Source: Pieris napi
Taxonomy: Eukaryota; Arthropoda; Insecta; Lepidoptera; Pieridae
DNA length: 64,000 nt
Reading direction: 5' to 3'
Assembly (NCBI RefSeq): GCF_905475465.1
Contig: NC_062257.1
Span: 2,480,001 to 2,544,000, forward strand
Numbering within the stretch: position 1 is the first letter of the stretch; each line of letters begins with the position of its first letter. This document shows positions 1 to 11,899 of the stretch, piece after piece. The notes beneath the pieces were generated by a model that worked only from the letters and a program-made list of their open reading frames with translations, ran no database searches and was not told the origin of the DNA. Position numbers and translations under genes: made by a program.

Positions 1-180
1 AGAAATTACCAGCTCCATAAACGTCAAAAGCCAAAATAATTTATTCATATAGGTAATATAACGTACAGTTTACATTTACTGCCAGTTCCCAAATCAAGGG
101 CGTAGAACGGAAGAGAAAAACTTTCAATAAACTCTCTGCCAATATTTTTAATCGCCAATAATATTTTTTTGATTCTACAC
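1..180 (-). repeat. LINE 3' end, minus orientation
   Basis: This segment resembles 4280-4450 and 61229-61390, and in the opposite orientation 9165-9305. All share a block reading roughly 'aaactctc-gcca ... ggcgtagaacgg ... tttattcata'. The end with the AATAAA-like tail faces left, so the element lies on the minus strand. No reading frame survives. It is a 5'-truncated tail of a non-LTR retrotransposon; the family is not identified. Confidence 0.5.
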
Positions 181-534
181 AACGTTTGTAAGGAGCTGCA
201 ACCATTACACCATGTTCCACATGACATCTTAAGTAATTAATAATAATAAAATAAATTAATAACAATGATCTGTTCTCTATGAGCTGGAGTCATGGTGAAA
301 TAGTCCCCGCGATAGCAATTGCAACCGTGCATTTTTACCTCCACATAAAGTGGCTTCAGCGTGAGGTTCAATCCACGGCTGGGCACCAATGGACTGGTGA
401 GCATAACACTCCCTCGGAAGGTAAACTTAATGAGGAAGTTCATATACACCAACTGTGCACGAACGACTTGCTTTTTAAAAAAAAATCACGAAACAGATAC
501 ACAAATTCTTATAAGACCTAAAGGGTAGCTTTCA

Positions 535-895
535 ATTCGATTTAGAGTCCTTCAATAAAAGAGTGTACCAATTATCAAAAGGCCGGCAACATATTTGACG
601 ACTCATTGGTCTTGTGGTTAGTACCCCTGACTACGAATCCATGGGTCCCGGGTTCGATCCCCGGCTGAGACGAACATCGATGTGATGAGCATTTGGTGTT
701 GTGCTTAGGTCTTGGGTGTTTAAATATGTATTTATATGTCTATCTATCTATAATATGTATGTATATCCGTTGCCTAGTACCCATAACACAAGCTTCACCA
801 GCTTAGCATGGGACTAGGTCAATTGGTGTGAATTGTCTTTATAAAAAAAAAAAAAAAAAAAAAATATATATTCGCGAGCCCTCTGGCAATGTGTG
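535..895 (+). repeat. LINE pol C-terminal remnant split by a SINE
   Basis: The stretch 535-590 has lost frame but matches the LINE tail coding 'LGSFKKRxYxFLKGRQRT' that is better preserved at 46260-46350. The matching continuation ('gcgagccctctggcaatg') resumes at about 872, after the SINE at 601-864. The SINE therefore landed inside an older LINE fragment. Confidence 0.5.
601..864 (+). repeat. tRNA-derived SINE, family A
   Basis: The head has an RNA polymerase III B box (GGTTCGATCCC) at about 651 and an A-box-like stretch near 605-617, in a tRNA-like 75-nt leader. A tRNA-unrelated body follows and the element ends in about 22 A residues. A second copy lies inverted at 10479-10717. Being flanked by halves of a LINE fragment marks it as a later insertion. 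It is a retroposed SINE rather than a tRNA gene because of the body and A-tail. Confidence 0.8.
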
Positions 896-2690
896 ATTTA
901 ATATTATGAAACTTACGTTATAAATTAACAAATTATACAAATCGTGTATAAATTGTATTTTTATTATTAACATTATAATTCTATTTCTTAATTATATGTG
1001 TAATTAAATCGCATATAGTATGTGAATTATGTGCAACAGTAAATTTAAAAAAAACTAGAATCGTTCAAAGTAATATAAAATGTTTTATTTATTGTTATAT
1101 AGATATATATAATTTAATAACATATTAAATTTAATACAGGACAGGGCAATTGTATTATAGAAAACAGTTTTTTAGTAATCATAAACAAACAAAAATATTT
1201 ACTATTTTCTTAACCTACAATAGTAATAATAAAAATAATTAAAAATTAATGAAAAGAAAATTAAAACAAATTTAAAAGTTTGGACTCTGTGGGAGTGTGT
1301 GTTGTGTTGAATTTCAATCAATTTTAAGAAAAATTGGTAATTATCTAAAAAGTAATTTTAAAGCAATGATTTTGTGGTTTGTTTTGAATATACATATTTG
1401 TGTTTGTGTTAATTTTTCACACTTATACTCACGCATTAAAAGTCAAATTAATACCCTATTTGTGGGATACTCATATTCCGATTCAAAATCGATACTAAGG
1501 AACATCACTATCACCTGTAAAACCGATATCACTCCACGTTTATCACATAAAAATTTTATATACACGTTATCACTAAAAAATTTAGACGCACAAAACCGGT
1601 TCGTCATTCGAAATTTAAAATTACCTTACCTCTGTATGGCCGTGCGTTGTGAAGGTACAGATAGAACTAAGATACGTCCGAGAATCGAGAAAACCAATTG
1701 CGGTACATTTTTACGCGTCACAGTTTATTTACAAAAAAACACACAAACTTATTGTTCCACTTCAACCATTACACTGTCATTCAAATTATTGAATATGTAA
1801 TTCAACATTAACATAAACGTCATTATTGTAAGGTTAGAGATTTGGTGAGCAGTCTGTGAACGGGTAGATTGAATTTGAAATACCGGCGTTCTTTTTTCGA
1901 ATTTTTCCAATGTGCCACATAATTTTTTTTTTTTAGATTTTTATTAGCGGCATTTATTTTTATTGCCGTAGGTTATACATAATTCTCTTTGCATTATTAA
2001 TTAATAAAAAACTATATTTAAAGGTTTGTTATCTATATCTACAACAAATACATTCAGAAAATATCTTTAATCTGAATTTATTATAATAAAATTAGAAATT
2101 GTTGGCGCCTGGTGATTTTTTGTCAATTTATAATTAAAGAGTTTTATATAATTTAAGAAATAAATAAATGAATTTTAAGTCTGTGGCCGTGCATTCAGTG
2201 CTCGGTCTATATTTAATAACATATAGATATATAACAAATTCATTTGCAAGTTAAGATTACCATAGTTTAAAACAATTTCTCATAAACATGATGAAACCGT
2301 AGCGCGATGATTTTAATTAAGATAATTGTTTTATAACGACCATTCTAGTTATTATTATTACTATTTACTACTAGTTTTATAAAAACTAGTTTGTTTTATT
2401 TATTTTAGATGCTAGTTTTGTATAGCTACATTGTTATATGTAATTTTATTTTTGTTAGTTTAATTATTTATTTATTTACAGTTCGTTACCTTATACAAGA
2501 ACCTACATATAAAAAAGGGTGCGTGTACTTATGTACGAGCATAAGAAGTTATACTTCTTTGGCATTATTAAAAATAGTTTTTGATTGCATGCAAATAATT
2601 AATTACAATTACATAATCAAAGACTGGAAAAGGAGTCATTATAGTCAATAAAGTTCAGTTTACATTTGAAAAATTCTATTCTATTCTATC
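896..2690. other. AT-rich stretch without a recognisable gene
   Basis: A 167-codon open frame (plus, 1297-1800) is present, but it lacks any motif I recognise and has the low-complexity composition expected of AT-rich DNA. No element boundaries were found. A short motif at 2517-2570 with a palindromic 'GAAGTTATACTTC' core recurs near 10215, 38690, 40210 and 52620 and probably belongs to a small MITE. Confidence 0.4.
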
Positions 2691-2869
2691 TATAAATTCT
2701 ATTAATATTCGAATGTTGTTTTTAAATTATGTCCAATGCCGTAGCATCTTCCGTGGGCAACTTCATTCTGTTAATTTTGTGTCACGGTGCGCGCGCATCG
2801 TAAAATTTCACTCTCATCAATTTTTCATAACGCGCCTAAAGAATTATAACTTCTAAAACAGGTTACAAA

Positions 2870-3240
2870 AGTTATTAGGCAACGTGCGGCCTTATCGCTA
2901 ACAAGCGATTTTTTTCCAGGCAACCCTAATATGGAACAATAAAAAAAGAAAGACCTTTAGAGGGTAAAGTACAAGAAGTGCATAAATAATTTACAAAAAC
3001 TCAAACTCAAAATAACATATAACTAATATAAAGTAGGTACTACCAATAACTAAAATAAAGTAAAATCTAAAGAAAAAGTAAAAATAATAATAAATAATAA
3101 TATGACGTATAAACAAAAATTTAAAAGCTATCCAAAGGTTAATTGAGTCACAATAAATATAAATATAAGTAGTAGCTAAATAAGAGGCAGAAGAAAAATA
3201 ATCAAAAAGAAGATTTTTAAATAAATTATGCACTATTTAT
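2870..3240 (-). repeat. LINE 3' tail carrying the 'agatcgctt' block
   Basis: Reverse-strand copy of a tail that in forward orientation reads 'TGCCTGGAAGAGATCGCTT..TTAGCGATAAG' (57568 on). It extends into AT-rich low-complexity DNA. Similar minus copies lie at 43520-43760 and 53920-53975, and plus copies at 10362-10450, 10718-10830 and 57520-57680. No coding capacity remains. Confidence 0.55.
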
Positions 3241-3660
3241 GTATTTATTTTTCCTTACAAGGGTTGCCTTCGCAAGATCGGTGCCTCGTCTATAATTTAT
3301 ACTTGTTTATGTACTTTAATTGGAACAGTGTTAATATATATGTATGTTTGTAAGGAATTCACAAAAATTTCCACCTTACATTGCTACATTGGCTGTAAAT
3401 TTAAAATTTCGTGTGAAGATTAAAAGGAGGTTTGAAAGTCCATAAAAACTATTTTGTTGTACACATTAATACCTAATTGGTTTTTTTACATCAATATTTT
3501 TAAAGGAAATTAATTTTCATACTACTTTTATTTATTTAATTTTAATCTTACAGCTAACATTTTATAAAACAAAAGACAGTCAATATACAAAGCTAAATAG
3601 ATAAACAATGTATATGAAACAGAAAACATAAGTCAATTAATAGATAAAAAAAGAAAACAG

Positions 3661-3901
3661 CCCTGCGATTCTGTAACTCACTTTTCGAACTCACTCAGCG
3701 GTTTTCGCATCGGCGGTCGCTCTCAAATCAGTCGTGAAGCAGTCATTTTATGATTTGGCATTCTGATAAACAATAAACTACACGCTCCCACCTTTTCAGA
3801 ATGCCAAATCATAAAATGACTGCTTCACGACTGATTTGAGAGCGACCGCCGATGCGAAAACCGCTGAGTCAGTTCGAAAAGTGAGTTACAGAACCGCAGG
3901 G
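3661..3901. mobile_element. 241-bp hairpin MITE, copy 1
   Basis: The element is almost entirely one inverted repeat. It starts CCCTGCGATTCTGTAACTC and ends with the reverse complement, with arms of about 105 bp and a short loop at about 3765-3795. Copies lie at 15523, 40764, 48432 and 59909, and a disrupted one at 40732-41286. Flanking trinucleotides here are CAG (left) and CTG (right). It has no coding capacity. The single transcript would be a near-perfect hairpin. Confidence 0.85.
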
Positions 3902-4279
3902 CTGAAGTTAAACATAAAACCAACGACAACTTAATATTATTTAAAAAAAAAACGCCTTACGATCAAGAACAATGAAGACGTGGCTTTGGCCTTTAAAACT
4001 ACCAAAATTCTCCAATTATTACCAAGAACAAGACTTGGCTGTATGGAATTCCCTTGACCATTAGGGATAAATTAATATCATCATAATCATTATTTAAAAA
4101 AAGTAAATTGTTAGTCTAGCCGTTCATTTGTTTAAAATTGTATAACAAAACGCAACTGACAGTAAACTTATCTATAGTTATTATTACAATATACATATAT
4201 TATTACAATTAGAAGTTTTGAAGTTGATCGGTTGACGTGTTTATTTCGAGTTTCTATTAGCTTATCGTGCCGATATTAA

Positions 4280-4450
4280 ATTCAAATATCATTTATTCAT
4301 TTAGGTAACACAACGTACACTTATGAACGTCAAAAAAGAAATACATATTAAATGCTTCTAATATTACATTTACTGCCAGTTCTCAAATCAAGGGCGTAGA
4401 ACGGACGAGAAGAACTGGCAATAAACTCTCCGCCATTCTTTTTATTTTTT
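4280..4450 (-). repeat. LINE 3' end, minus orientation
   Basis: Same tail family as 1-180 and 61229-61390: 'taaactctc.gcca', 'ggcgtagaacgg' and 'acttatgaacgtc' blocks in the same order. Confidence 0.5.
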
Positions 4451-4672
4451 TCTCTTTTTATCGCCAAACTATTTGTTATTATTTATAACTATGTTATTAG
4501 AGCCGTAATGCAATAAATGAGTGGACCGACTTTGATTAGTTTTTAAGTGGATTCGAGAATAGTTCAGATTATGTATCTACAATTAGATGTTTTTTGATTG
4601 TTTTTTTAAGTTTGAATTTTTGTTTTTAAGACGTGTGTAACCAACAACGTAATTAATATAATATATGGTTTA

Positions 4673-5071
4673 CAGTGCCGGATTAGCCATATAGCAAGAG
4701 TAGCAAATGCTACGGGCCCCGCGAATTTAGGGGCCCCGCGCTCCAACGCCTGTCTGACCGTAATAAAAAAAAAGTATTAATTTAGTGGCGAGCGTTTTTT
4801 TTTTCAATATTAAATGGTATTAAAAAAGAATTAAGGAACTCGATGGGCCAAGAACGTCTTAATCATCTCACTTTGTTCAATATAGAGAATAATTTGCTTG
4901 AAGAAGTCGATATTGATAGTGTTATCTCTAAATTTGCCCATATTAAACCCAGAAAAGTTTATTTGAAACAGTTTTGTTTTATTAAATACCCTTAACTTAA
5001 AAACCTATAGCAAACCAAGGGCCCATAGGCAGAATTTGCTACAGGCCCCGCGCTGGCTTAATCCGGCACTG
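4673..5071 (+). mobile_element. hAT deletion derivative with 8-bp TSD
   Basis: Terminal inverted repeats CAGTGCCGGATTA / TAATCCGGCACTG are flanked by a perfect 8-bp direct duplication, ATGGTTTA (4665-4672 and 5072-5079), the hAT signature. The interior keeps a short reading frame at about 4838-4990 coding 'MGQERLNHLTLFNIENN' and 'ISKFAHIKPRK'. This is the end of the C-terminal dimerisation region of hAT transposases of the ZMYM1-like type. The rest of the transposase is deleted, so it can only have moved in trans. Confidence 0.9.
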
Positions 5072-5079
5072 ATGGTTTA

Positions 5080-5523
5080 TAATAAGGTTACTGTGGCGTT
5101 AGACAAGTTTTAACAACGATTGGTTAAAACTTTCTTGTTTATGGTTGGTATCTATCACAGAGGTCAATTAACTGTATGCATAGCTTTCGACTCCTTCTGT
5201 ACATAGAATAAAAATTGCTTCTTGCATTTGAATTTCTTTGCCAACGCTTTTTCTCCTTCCGAGGCCCTTTCATCTTTAACCGCTTTCAGTAATATAATTT
5301 TCACTAACGTTTCAAAACTCACGTTGAATTAATAAATTAATATACAACATCCTGTCAATTTGTCCTATGCTAATACAGAAAATATTCTTATTGAGCAATA
5401 GTTTAATTATAAATTGAGTCATGTAGACATTATTGTCATGTTATGTGCAGTTCATGTCAGTACCAGCCACGACACAGGGAATCCCAGTGCACTTTATTTA
5501 ACCAAAATATCCTTTTATTGTGT
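5080..5523. other. Unannotated AT-rich DNA
   Basis: Nothing recognisable between the hAT derivative and the Helitron-like element. Confidence 0.4.
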
Positions 5524-5912
5524 ACTAGCTGATCCGGCAAACGTCGTTTTGCCATGTTTATCATTTATGGTTATTGTGCCTCACTCGACATAGATAGGTA
5601 TAGTGTGTCGCGGACTTTTTTGTAGATATTTTTAAGATTACTTAGAACATTTTATGGTTCTATCTTTAATAGTTTAGGCAGGGTACGCAAAATAACTAAC
5701 TTTTTTGGTTGATTTTTTACACCTTGTGTCCGAAAAACCCTAATATCTTACGGAACCCTATTTTTGTTCAAAATTAAATATAGCCTATATTACTCGTGGA
5801 TAATGTAGCTTTCGAATGGTGAAAGAATTTTTAAAATCGGTCCAGTAGTTTATGAGCCTATTCATTACAATCAAACAAACAAAGTTTTCCTCTTTATAAT
5901 ATTAGTGTAGAT
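5524..5912 (-). mobile_element. Helitron-like non-autonomous element
   Basis: On the minus strand the element ends ...GGCAAAACGACGTTTGCCGG-ATCAGCTAGT: a short GGCAAA/TTTGCC hairpin followed about 10 nt later by CTAG, the 3' signature of Helitrons. The same 3' end is shared with 13171 and 37684, but the 5' part differs ('aaaatcggtccagtagttt' block), so this is a separate subfamily. No TSD is expected or seen. Confidence 0.6.
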
Positions 5913-6099
5913 AATAAAATATTTTCTTCCTTTATTTCTTTATCTTTAAAACTACGCAACAGATTTTATTGTTAGTTTAATCTGTAGAGAATAATAATCA
6001 TATAAATAATTTCTTTGTAATAATACAAAAAACGTACGCTTTCATTCACGATGCTGCAGCTGGTAAAGAAAAATTAATGATTTTGAAAAATGCTCAATC

Positions 6100-6460
6100 T
6101 CATATCTTACGACATCCTATTTCAGCCCATGGACACTTACATCGCTAGACGGATCGCGAGTGCGTTACCGGCATTTAAAGAATACGCATACTTCAGTGGG
6201 CAGCTGGTTCCAGACGGTCAGTTGTGGAACGACGGACGTCGTGGTGATACGGGTGGTATTTTGTATTCTGCCTTGACGTCCGATGATGAAACTCAGCTGC
6301 AGGTATTAGTCCGAACAACTCCTCTGAACACTCTCCATAGTAAATGCGGTAGAAGATGCAGAGATATCTCTCTACGCAACGCCACGGGATCAAGACGCTC
6401 GGTAAGTGACTGCTCGTCGACGATTCGAATCGCTCTTCGTTGAATACGGTCAAACGGAAG
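6100..6460 (-). pseudogene. LINE reverse-transcriptase C-terminal remnant
   Basis: Minus-strand reading of 6193-6453 contains 'CIFYRIYYGECSEELFGLIP' followed by an HHRTSRQ stretch and 'DVRRSTT', a pattern I recognise from the C-terminal end of jockey/CR1-type LINE polyproteins. Upstream codons ('LTERLDPVALRREIS') continue only after a frame change, so the copy is frameshifted. The downstream part (about 6100-6190) is the noncoding tail found with other copies at 46300 and 58640. Inactive fragment. Confidence 0.65.
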
Positions 6461-6719
6461 GAGCTGGTACTGGGGAACCCCCGCCGAGAGGTGAGTCCTT
6501 GGGGCCTACCATGAGCTCTTACTGCAAGCCTATTGACAACCTACAACTGAGATGCATCGTTTATTACACCATGACATCGAAAAAACGAGACAGTTTATGT
6601 TCCCACGTGACCTTAGCGGTTATCAGATTTCGTTCGTTCAATTCGTATGAAAATTCGTACCAAGACCGCTCGGCTCAAGCAAAATTTGACTGTTGCGCCT
6701 TCAAACTATGACAGAATAA

Positions 6720-7500
6720 GCGGTTCTAAAAAGTTACTTTTTATTCAACTTATTTGAATGGAAATATCCAAATAATAATTTAGAACATATAAAATTAAAT
6801 AAAAATTGTTAATAAAGTTAAAATAATAAGATGTATCTACTATGGCTAATATAAGGGAAAAAATATAATTTTTATATATCGGATATTTTGGGGTATTTTG
6901 AGTTTAGAACGGCAATGCCCTTCTACCGACTTCGTAGATGTTGAGTTTTTAATTTGCTATAGATCATCGACTTTGATTCCTTGATGATTTCAGTGTACCT
7001 ACAAACAATTGCACAAACTATGTTCAATAATATTCAATTAATTAATTAGATAATTCCCCAATATATCATATTTTATTTAAAACCAGCTCCCGCCCGCGTT
7101 GTTTCGTGTATTTTAAGTCTCTTGCGACTTTTTCAACGATTATTGTATTAAAATATAATTACATAATTACACAACTAAACCTTCATTAGGAATCCATGTA
7201 AAAACTGCAAAAAAATCCGCCGTCTGGCTCTTAATTTTACAATAAATAAGAATGCTATTCACTAGTAGATATTTATTATAATTAAACTTTTCCTCATTAT
7301 GTTCATGACATGTATTATTCTTCTCTGCTTTTTGTTGTTTAAAAAAACATAGGTAATTTTAAAATTTATAATATGTAAATAATAATTCGAAATATTATAA
7401 TAACAGTATTTATTTAGTTAGGATGACGCCATCGAGATAGAAAAAGATGTCTTCATGCAATGTTCAATTGGATATAATCATATATTCATATAGGTATTTC
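6720..7500. other. Unannotated AT-rich DNA
   Basis: No reading frame, inverted repeat or recurring segment was recognised. Confidence 0.4.
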
Positions 7501-7539
7501 ATTGTCTCTCAATTCAGCTATTATTATTATTATAGTTCA

Positions 7540-7700
7540 TGGTAGGCCTCCAGTACTCCATGTGGGGCCGAATTTGCGCTTTATAGAGTTGCAAGCGGTG
7601 GCCCGCCTCGCCTTGCTGAGCACACGAAGCTTTTTAGAGGCTAACAATCAACATAGCCTTTCCTTCGAAATGGCTAATGGCGGCTAACTAAGAAAACGAC
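7540..7700 (-). pseudogene. LINE reverse-transcriptase fragment
   Basis: The minus strand reads 'LQLYKAQIRPHMEYW' (about 7545-7600), the conserved thumb-proximal motif of jockey/CR1-like LINE polymerases ('LYKAQIRPHMEYC'). It is preceded in another frame by 'VLSKARR'. Frameshifts and short length mark it as debris. Confidence 0.6.
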
Positions 7701-8214
7701 CTTCTATGATAGTTTTATATATTACTATACTCGCGAGCTGCATCTTACCCGGCATTCGAGACATTCAACTGCATAATTCAGTACCTATTACATAATATAG
7801 TATTTAATATATACTCCTCCAACTAGACCAGTGCAGATAGCCTTTAAAATAAATAAAAAGTGAAATAAATAATAGTAGGATGAAACCTATTGGAAAGGGA
7901 GGATAATATTATAACTTGAAAGAATGCATTTGCATGGAGGAACTGGATACTTTATAAATTTAAATATAATTAGTGCGTCGAAGTAGTTTCCGACTGACCA
8001 GGGTCTTAGCCAAAAAAAAATAGGTCGTGGAGTCCCTCCGGAAGAAGTGAAGACAACTGAAGAGAACTTCGTAATGTGGAAATGAAAATAGGAAGCATTC
8101 ACTCACGCTCTGTCTCTTTCTATTCTCCCTCCCCAGGAGCGTTGTGTTTTTTCTATTATTTTTATTACTCTTTGTATAATTTTCTACGGTTTCGATATTT
8201 GTAAATATGGCAGG

Positions 8215-8470
8215 AACATGTATACTAACTTTTTTAGTATAGTAGTTTTATTCTAGGAGTACATTGTCTTCACATATAATTATTTAACTAATGTAAACAA
8301 AATATTGTAAACCTATTTTAAAAGTGTAAGTGTGGAGTTTCTTGCCCATTCTTCTCCACACGAAACAACCTTTTGGAAGGGGCAACTAGAATCATCTTTA
8401 TATTTTATTTGACGTTCAAAAGTGCCATTTTAGGTGGTCTAATTGAAATAAATGATTTGACTTTGACGTT
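8215..8470 (+). repeat. LINE 3' end with TTTGACTT tail
   Basis: Closely similar to 41401-41632: both carry 'tagtagttttattctaggag', 'gagtttcttgccc', 'gaaggggcaac' and 'ggtggtctaattgaaat' and end in a TTTGACTTTGAC-type tail. Noncoding 3' end of a non-LTR element. Confidence 0.6.
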
Positions 8471-8984
8471 AAGCGTTTAATGCAACCTTGTTGGAAGTCG
8501 CATTAGAAGTTTCACTTGAATAACTTCGGTATCACATTGAAAAATCCTGAACGACCTCGTCTCGTAACCATACAAACTTTGGAGTCAGTGGGACAGGACA
8601 AAGTGCCTGACTGATTTATGAGAGGACAGGCTAAACCACAGAGGTTACATACTGCGAATTTGACAATTGACATATCCCTCGCTTGTCTGTGGTCGCGTCA
8701 TGGGTGGATTAAGTATAAAAAAATCCTGAACTCTAACGAAATTTGGTCAATGTAGCACATGTAGCTTGAACACCTAATATAAAACATATATGTTGGCATT
8801 GGGTAATTGGATTGGATTGGCAATTGCCTATAGGCAATTCATAGTCTTTGTTACAGGTTTGACTTTTATTTATTAAGAAGAAACAAACAGATACATCACT
8901 TTATTAGAGACAAAGAAAGTATTTAATGTATACTAGTTTCACAGATTTTATACAAATATGACAGCAGAACGATAGACAAGTTGA

Positions 8985-9310
8985 CAATAAGGAGCTTCAC
9001 AAAATCGACTTAGGGTCCTTCAAGAAAAGAGCATACCAATTCTTAATAGCTACACTTGCGAGCCTTCTGGCAATGCCCGTGTCTATGGGCGCTATTCTTT
9101 AACATCAGATGAGCCTTCTGAATGCGACAAAAATGCTAATAATTAAAACAAAGATACTTTGAGAGAGAGAGTTTCTTGCCAGTTCTTCTTGCCCGCTCTA
9201 CGCCTTGCAAAGTGGAAGTAAATATAAATTAAGAATTAATTTAGTATATTTTCTGTTGACGTTCATAAGTGTACTTGGATACCTGAATAAAGTTATTTTG
9301 AGTTTGAATA
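8985..9310 (+). repeat. Two LINE 3' fragments in series
   Basis: 8995-9125 carries the frame 'IDLGSFKKRAYQFL' followed by the noncoding tail seen at 46300. From about 9165 a second family begins ('gagagtttcttgcc ... gacgttcataagtg') and ends near 'aataaagttattttgag'. Both are 5'-truncated. Confidence 0.55.
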
Positions 9311-9319
9311 ACATAACAA

Positions 9320-10190
9320 TTGTTTTAATTTATTGCATTAACATTTGGAGAATATTTTAAATATATATTTAAATTATTTACTGAAGTAAAAAATTACGAA
9401 TATGCACTGTATTGTTACAACCTTGACGCAGGCTTGGGGTCATGGGGCACTTTTTGTGGAACTTAAAACTATCTAATAAACAATATGTTTTTGTTAATTG
9501 AGAATTTACGTATATTTTACATTATTCCCAGTACGCTAAGATCGTATAATTTGTGCAAATGTATAAATGCAATAAATACATTTAAATTACTTAATTAATT
9601 TTATTCTAGAATCGTAGAAATTGATATATCGTTTGCGTTTAAAATATTTATGAATCAATTTGATTTCCCCAACATTTTAACTAAATTTAAACTTCGTGTC
9701 AATCTAGATCTAGGCATCATCCCATTTGTGTTTCATTCCAAATCTTATCTACTCTAATAGATCCTTTTTGGAAATTCCATCTCATAGGTTCCTTCTTAGG
9801 CGTTTAGGATCACCGCCATTAAGTTGTGGCTGCCCGAATCCATACGATTGGCTACCTCCCTAATATATTTTACATAAACATTTCTTGACCATATCCTATC
9901 CTGCTCAATCGTGACTTTTGTGATTCTTGTATTTCGATACGTAGACGTACGATAGAGTGAATTTTTACGATGCGCGCTCACCCAACAAAACCGACACAAA
10001 ATTAACGGAATGAAGTTAGTTCTAGGTGGCATGAAAATCGATAATAACTATGTTCAAGTTGTATATTCTAGTATTTTTATATTTAGAACACGTGTTTCGT
10101 AACAGTATAATTAAACAGTGTGAAAAAAAAAATATTTTGGTGTTTTTATTAAATCAATTTCATATACGACGGTGATAGTATTTACTAATC
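9320..10190. other. Unannotated AT-rich DNA
   Basis: Open frames here (for example minus 9796-10032) have no recognisable motif and I do not call them genes. Confidence 0.4.
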
Positions 10191-10361
10191 ATTTATTTTC
10201 CATACGCCAAAGAAGTATAACTTCTAACGCGTGTACATAAGAACACACACTCTTTATTTTGTATTATTTTACAGTCAGGTTTTTCATAACACATTTTGCT
10301 TATGCACTTCTTGCACTTTACCCATCATTATTATTTTTTTAGTTTTTCTCCTTACTAGGGT

Positions 10362-10450
10362 TGTCTGGAAGAGATCGCTTACCGATAAGACCGCCCGTTG
10401 CATCCCTTATAATTTTTAAGTATTACGTTATTCGTATTTCTATAATAATA
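10362..10450 (+). repeat. LINE tail, first of two copies around a SINE
   Basis: Carries GTCTGGAAGAGATCGCTT and the 'gataagaccgcccgttgcat' block. A diverged second copy starts at about 10717, immediately after the inverted SINE. Confidence 0.6.
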
Positions 10451-10478
10451 TAATATTTTTAATAATAATAATATGATT

Positions 10479-10717
10479 GGACAATTCACACCAATTGACC
10501 CAGTCCCATGGTAAGCTGGTGAAGCTTGTGTTATGGGTACTAGTCAACGGATATACATACATACTATAGATAGATAGAGATATAAATACATATTTAAACA
10601 CCCAAGACCTAAGCACAACACCAAATGCTCATCACATCGATGTTTGTCTCAGCCCGGGATCGAACCAGGGACCCATGGATTCGCAGTCAGGGGTACTAAC
10701 AACTAGACCAATGAGCC
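10479..10717 (-). repeat. tRNA-derived SINE, family A, inverted
   Basis: Reverse complement of the SINE at 601-864: on the minus strand it has the B box GGTTCGATCCC near 10655 and the same body. The A-tail side (left) has decayed to an AT-rich run. It is sandwiched between two direct copies of one LINE tail. Confidence 0.75.
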
Positions 10718-10830
10718 GTCTGGAAGAGATCGCTTGTTAGCGATAAGACCGCCCGTTGCATCCCTTTTATTTTTTAACTATTATGTTATACGTATTTCTA
10801 TAAATGTAACAAAGTGTAAATAAATAAATT
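10717..10830 (+). repeat. LINE tail, second copy
   Basis: Same block as 10362-10450 with several substitutions, ending in TAAATAAATAAA. Too diverged to be a fresh target-site duplication. Confidence 0.6.
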
Positions 10831-11101
10831 TGTTCCTCCCAGAAGAACGCCACACACCGATATACAGATTGAGCATTCTGATAAACGAGCTAGGTTTTAT
10901 TACACTTAGTAAATTTTCCTTTAGTTTTTATAATGTTTGAATGATTTTTTCTACGTGTTTGTTTGCGTATAAGTGCTTGTCTTATTGAATTTTGTGTTTT
11001 ATTTTCTGTAGCAATCAGTGTTCCGAGCGATGGCAAGATTTTGTTAATACAACTCACAGGCTCCTGAAATACAGTTTGCATACTGGAGCCTAGGATGAAA
11101 C

Positions 11102-11476
11102 TTTTGACGTGATAACGTCTTTAAAATCGTTTTAGTCGGGTGACATGTTCAGAAACTTGTGTCACACCAAAACCTCACGAGCGCGATCGCAGGTATAACG
11201 AGAGAGAGACGGACCGATCTCCTGTCTCATCTCGAGCGCTGCCAGTCATTCCGTGAATGTATGAAGAAAAATGTATATCATAGTCGAATAAGTAAACTTG
11301 TCATTTTACACCCGAAATTTATCATCAAAAGTGTGAATAAAACGATAGATGTAATTTAAAATTTGAAAAAATTGTTATCTTCATTAATTCCTTACTTCTC
11401 AAAAACTTATATCACCAATAAGACGTTATCACGTAAACATCTCGATCGTAAACCTACTTTACAAACAACCAATATT
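11102..11476 (+). repeat. 375-bp near-identical dispersed repeat, copy 1
   Basis: Identical in length to 49056-49430 and differing at only two positions that I can find (T/C near 11222 and near 11398). It contains an inverted pair ACGTGATAACGTCTT (11107-11121) and its complement (11420-11434). It also has a conserved 66-codon open frame (11159-11359), a GAGA-rich stretch and an AATAAA. The shared region extends 42 bp beyond the right inverted repeat, so those repeats are not the element ends. Could be a MITE or a solo LTR; I do not recognise the family. Confidence 0.75.
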
Positions 11477-11899
11477 ATTTTTTTCACTTTCACCTTTATC
11501 CCTGATGTCCTTAGACAAAGATAGAGCTGTGTGGAGGCAAGTCAAGCAAGACAGGCAAGACCGTCAGTTATGAATATTACGAAGAAGAGTTTCACACTTT
11601 ATTACCTAAAATAATTAATATGCCAAATGGAAGAGAGTAGCTGCCCACGACACGAAATCCTGTAGGGACTAGTGAACTATCTTTTTCACTGAACATCCTT
11701 TTTTATTCTGTGTAAAAATATTTTGTTTTCGTTTTTCTAATGAGGGTAAAGTACAAGAAGTGTATATTTCTTTATGGTAATAAATTATTGTTATCACTCA
11801 AATTCTGTGAAATAGCTATTAAAGTATTCAATTGACGCATACACGATAAAACAATCGTAAATTTCATGGTAAGCTATCGGCTTGATATATGTACATATA

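Noticed and set aside
1297..1800. 167-codon plus-strand open frame
   Set aside because: No recognisable motif, AT-driven composition, no upstream or downstream signals. Chance open frame is the simplest reading.
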